Shown here: in pieces, positions 6,629-8,102 of the stretch
How positions within the stretch are numbered: the stretch's first letter is position 1
Layout of the letters: the number at the start of each line of letters is the position of its first letter
NCBI GenBank assembly: GCA_004295885.1
Contig: SEDG01000095.1
Location: 1-8,102, forward strand
Reading direction: 5' to 3'
Source: Pedobacter sp.
GTDB taxonomy: Bacteria > Bacteroidota > Bacteroidia > Sphingobacteriales > Sphingobacteriaceae
DNA: 8,102 nucleotides
Notes under the pieces: model-generated
The model's database searches: none
Told to the model about the DNA's origin: nothing
What the model saw: the letters and a program-made list of their open reading frames with translations, nothing else
Translations under genes and position numbers: made by a program

Positions 6629-7214
6629 GCCTAGTTTTAAAAAACTAGCTCATTGGATGCTCATTCCTGCCAATGAACATCGTCCAAGACTTTGGGTAAA
6701 ATGGTTTGTAAACCCTTTTATTCATAAAAGAGGCCGAGGTAGCATTATTCGAAATCGTACTCGTATTGACGTTATCCCATTTAATGATTTTAATTTAGGC
6801 CATCATGCTACGATTGAAGATTTTTGCACCATAAACAATGGTGTTGGAGATATCCATATTGGCAATAATACGATTATTGGGGTAAGTAATGTGCTAATTG
6901 GGCCGCTAACTATTGGCGACAATGTAATGATCGCGCAAAATGTAATTATTTCCGGTTTGAACCATAATTTTGAAGATGTTAGTCTGCCACCATTGTTACA
7001 ACATTTTAACGCTAAAAACATAGTAATATGTGATGATGTTTGGATTGGGGCAAACGTGGTTATTACAGCTGGCGTTACTATAGGCAAACACTCTATTGTT
7101 GGTGCGGGCAGCGTAGTTACAAAAGATGTTCTGCCTTTTTGTGTTTACGTTGGCAACCCTGCCAAAATGGTTAAAAAGTATAATTTTGACATAAAAGTAT
7201 GGGAATCTGTTTAG
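6594..7214 (+). CDS. Left-handed beta-helix (hexapeptide-repeat) O-acyltransferase
   Basis: A 206-residue soluble acyltransferase of the LbH superfamily (WcaF/maltose-galactoside acetyltransferase-like), likely using acetyl-CoA to acylate a sugar of the repeat unit. Hexapeptide turns run through about residues 68-120 (for example IHIGNNTIIGVSNVLIGP and TIGDNVMIAQNVIISG). A loop follows with SGLNH (120-124), whose H124 is the probable catalytic histidine. The coil resumes at about 143-178 (DDVWIGANVVITAGVTIG) and ends with the family's GNPAK (187-191). The start at 6594 overlaps the preceding gene by 35 nt and gives an N-terminus SSWIKAKPSFKKLAHW that looks like a conserved leader. The alternative ATG at 6657 would remove 21 residues and place a small inverted repeat between the genes. 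I prefer 6594. The acyl donor and target sugar are inferred only from the family. Confidence 0.88.
   Translation: MSQSISSWIKAKPSFKKLAHWMLIPANEHRPRLWVKWFVNPFIHKRGRGSIIRNRTRIDVIPFNDFNLGHHATIEDFCTINNGVGDIHIGNNTIIGVSNVLIGPLTIGDNVMIAQNVIISGLNHNFEDVSLPPLLQHFNAKNIVICDDVWIGANVVITAGVTIGKHSIVGAGSVVTKDVLPFCVYVGNPAKMVKKYNFDIKVWESV
6631..6648. repeat. Short perfect inverted repeat just after the GT-B gene stop
   Basis: The bases read CTAGTTTT-AA-AAAACTAG, an 8-bp perfect palindrome that could fold as a 7-bp stem with a 4-nt loop. It could be extended by A-G/C-T pairs across one bulged C (6628-6650). It begins 3 nt after the stop of the GT-B gene and lies inside the first 20 codons of the acyltransferase if that gene starts at 6594. 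The stem is AT-rich and has no following T-tract, so it is not a convincing terminator. A chance occurrence in AT-rich coding DNA is the simplest reading. Confidence 0.4.
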
Positions 7215-7230
7215 ATATTTTTAATAAGAA

Positions 7231-8102
7231 ATGGCTTTAACTTCTATAATTACCGTTAATTTTCATCAAACTGAGGTAACAATAGCTTTGCTAGAATCCA
7301 TCAGTAAATCTTATAGCGCAAAAAATGTTGAGGTCATTATTGTAGATAATGGCGCTGAAAAAAACCAGGACCTCATTTTCCACCCTCATTTCGATAACAT
7401 AAAGTACATTCAATCTAAAGCCAATTTAGGCTTTGCGGGTGGCAATAATTTAGGGTTAAAAAAAGCAAAAGGCGACTATGTTTTTCTGCTTAACAACGAC
7501 ACTGAGATACCTGTTGGTTGCTTAGAAGCAATGATTGGCGAAATGGAAAGGAATGAAGATATAGGACTGTTATCACCATTGTTACTTTACTACGATCAAA
7601 AAGATTTAATCCAGTATGCTGGTTATACGCCCATGAATTATCTAAGTGCCAGAAATGAAAACATAGGCAGTTTTGAAAAAAACACTGGGCAATACGACAA
7701 TCAAAGCTACGAAACAGGCTTTTGCCATGGAGCAGCGATGATGTGCCGTAAAGCAGACTTATTGAAAGCAGGCTTAATGGACGAATCCTACTTCTTATAT
7801 TATGAAGAGCTGGACTGGTGTGAGAAATTTAAAAGTATAGGCAAAAAAATTTGGTTTACCGGAAGCACCTTTGTTTATCACAAAGAATCGGTAAGTGTGG
7901 GTAAAGAAAGTGCTATAAAAACTTACTTTATGACTCGCAATCGAATGTTGTTTATCAGAAAAAATACGGGTTGGCTAAACACAGTTTTGTTTTCAACTTA
8001 TTTCACGCTTATCGCTTGTCCGAAAGCAGCCTTAAATTTAATTTTAAGGAAACGATTCGATTTAGCAAAATGGATATTTAAAGGTCTGCTTTGGAATTTC
8101 AC
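7231..8102 (+). CDS. GT2 glycosyltransferase, WbbL/rhamnosyltransferase-like (3' end outside window)
   Basis: ATG at 7231, 16 nt after the acyltransferase stop, opens a frame that stays open to the window end (290 complete codons). The protein begins directly with the GT-A strand TSIITVNFHQTE and contains VDNG (about 39-42). NLGFAGGNN (65-73) and the metal-binding LNNDTE (N88-E92) follow. ETGFCHGAAMMCRK (161-174) and YYEELDWCEK (190-199, with E192-E193/D195 in the usual catalytic-base region) come next, then VYHKES (215-220). These are the ordered hallmarks of the dTDP-rhamnose:glycan rhamnosyltransferase-like group (WbbL/GlfT1 type). A hydrophobic stretch at about 249-272 followed by RKR suggests a C-terminal membrane-associated segment, common in this group. 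Rhamnose as donor is inferred from family resemblance and is uncertain. Most of a typical 300-350 residue protein is present; only the tail is missing. Confidence 0.87.
   Translation, partial: MALTSIITVNFHQTEVTIALLESISKSYSAKNVEVIIVDNGAEKNQDLIFHPHFDNIKYIQSKANLGFAGGNNLGLKKAKGDYVFLLNNDTEIPVGCLEAMIGEMERNEDIGLLSPLLLYYDQKDLIQYAGYTPMNYLSARNENIGSFEKNTGQYDNQSYETGFCHGAAMMCRKADLLKAGLMDESYFLYYEELDWCEKFKSIGKKIWFTGSTFVYHKESVSVGKESAIKTYFMTRNRMLFIRKNTGWLNTVLFSTYFTLIACPKAALNLILRKRFDLAKWIFKGLLWNF

Noticed and set aside
6628..6650. Possible intrinsic terminator after the GT-B gene
   Set aside because: The stem is short and AT-rich, there is no T-tract after it, and it lies inside the likely acyltransferase coding region within a continuous operon.
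6803..7087. Minus-strand ORF of 94 codons inside the acyltransferase gene
   Set aside because: It is a by-product of the periodic hexapeptide-repeat coding on the + strand. Its repetitive I/T/P composition is the complement of those repeats.
1..8102. Mobile elements, CRISPR arrays, tRNA or rRNA genes
   Set aside because: No transposase, terminal inverted repeats, regularly spaced direct repeats or structured RNA signatures were visible. Coding sequence covers nearly the whole window.

Overview
The window is AT-rich and carries seven protein genes plus one short ORF, all on the + strand and packed almost without gaps (spacings of 5, 11, -17, 2, 9, -35 and 16 nt). No gene has a clear Shine-Dalgarno sequence. 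The protein families resemble exopolysaccharide/capsule loci of Bacteroidota, most likely Sphingobacteriaceae (Pedobacter-like). The taxon is inferred from family resemblance and base composition, not from a marker gene.

Layout: (1) 1-498, the C-terminal end of a TolC-type outer-membrane channel protein. (2) 504-2654, a Wzc/GumC-type polysaccharide co-polymerase with two membrane segments and a C-terminal kinase-fold domain whose ATP-binding motifs look destroyed. (3) 2666-4123, a multi-spanning O-antigen ligase/polymerase-family protein. (4) 4107-5303, a membrane GT2 glycosyltransferase with DVD, GED and QRTRW motifs. (5) 5306-5395, a 29-residue ORF predicted to be a single-pass membrane peptide. 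(6) 5405-6628, a cytoplasmic GT-B glycosyltransferase. (7) 6594-7214, a left-handed beta-helix acyltransferase. (8) 7231-8102, a WbbL-like GT2 glycosyltransferase cut by the window end.

The genes probably form one operon that assembles and exports a surface polysaccharide. The glycosyltransferases would build a repeat unit, the hexapeptide protein would acylate a sugar, and the Wzy/WaaL-family protein would polymerise or transfer it. The co-polymerase would control chain length and link the inner membrane to an outer-membrane exit. No flippase, Wza-type exporter, initiating phosphoglycosyl transferase or tyrosine phosphatase is visible, so the operon extends beyond the window on at least one side. 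No promoter, terminator, RNA gene, mobile element or CRISPR was found.

The most notable points are the apparently dead kinase domain with no tyrosine tail, a TolC-like gene joined to the co-polymerase gene, loss of the ligase-type histidine in the Wzy/WaaL-family protein, and the 29-codon ORF that fills an intergenic gap.
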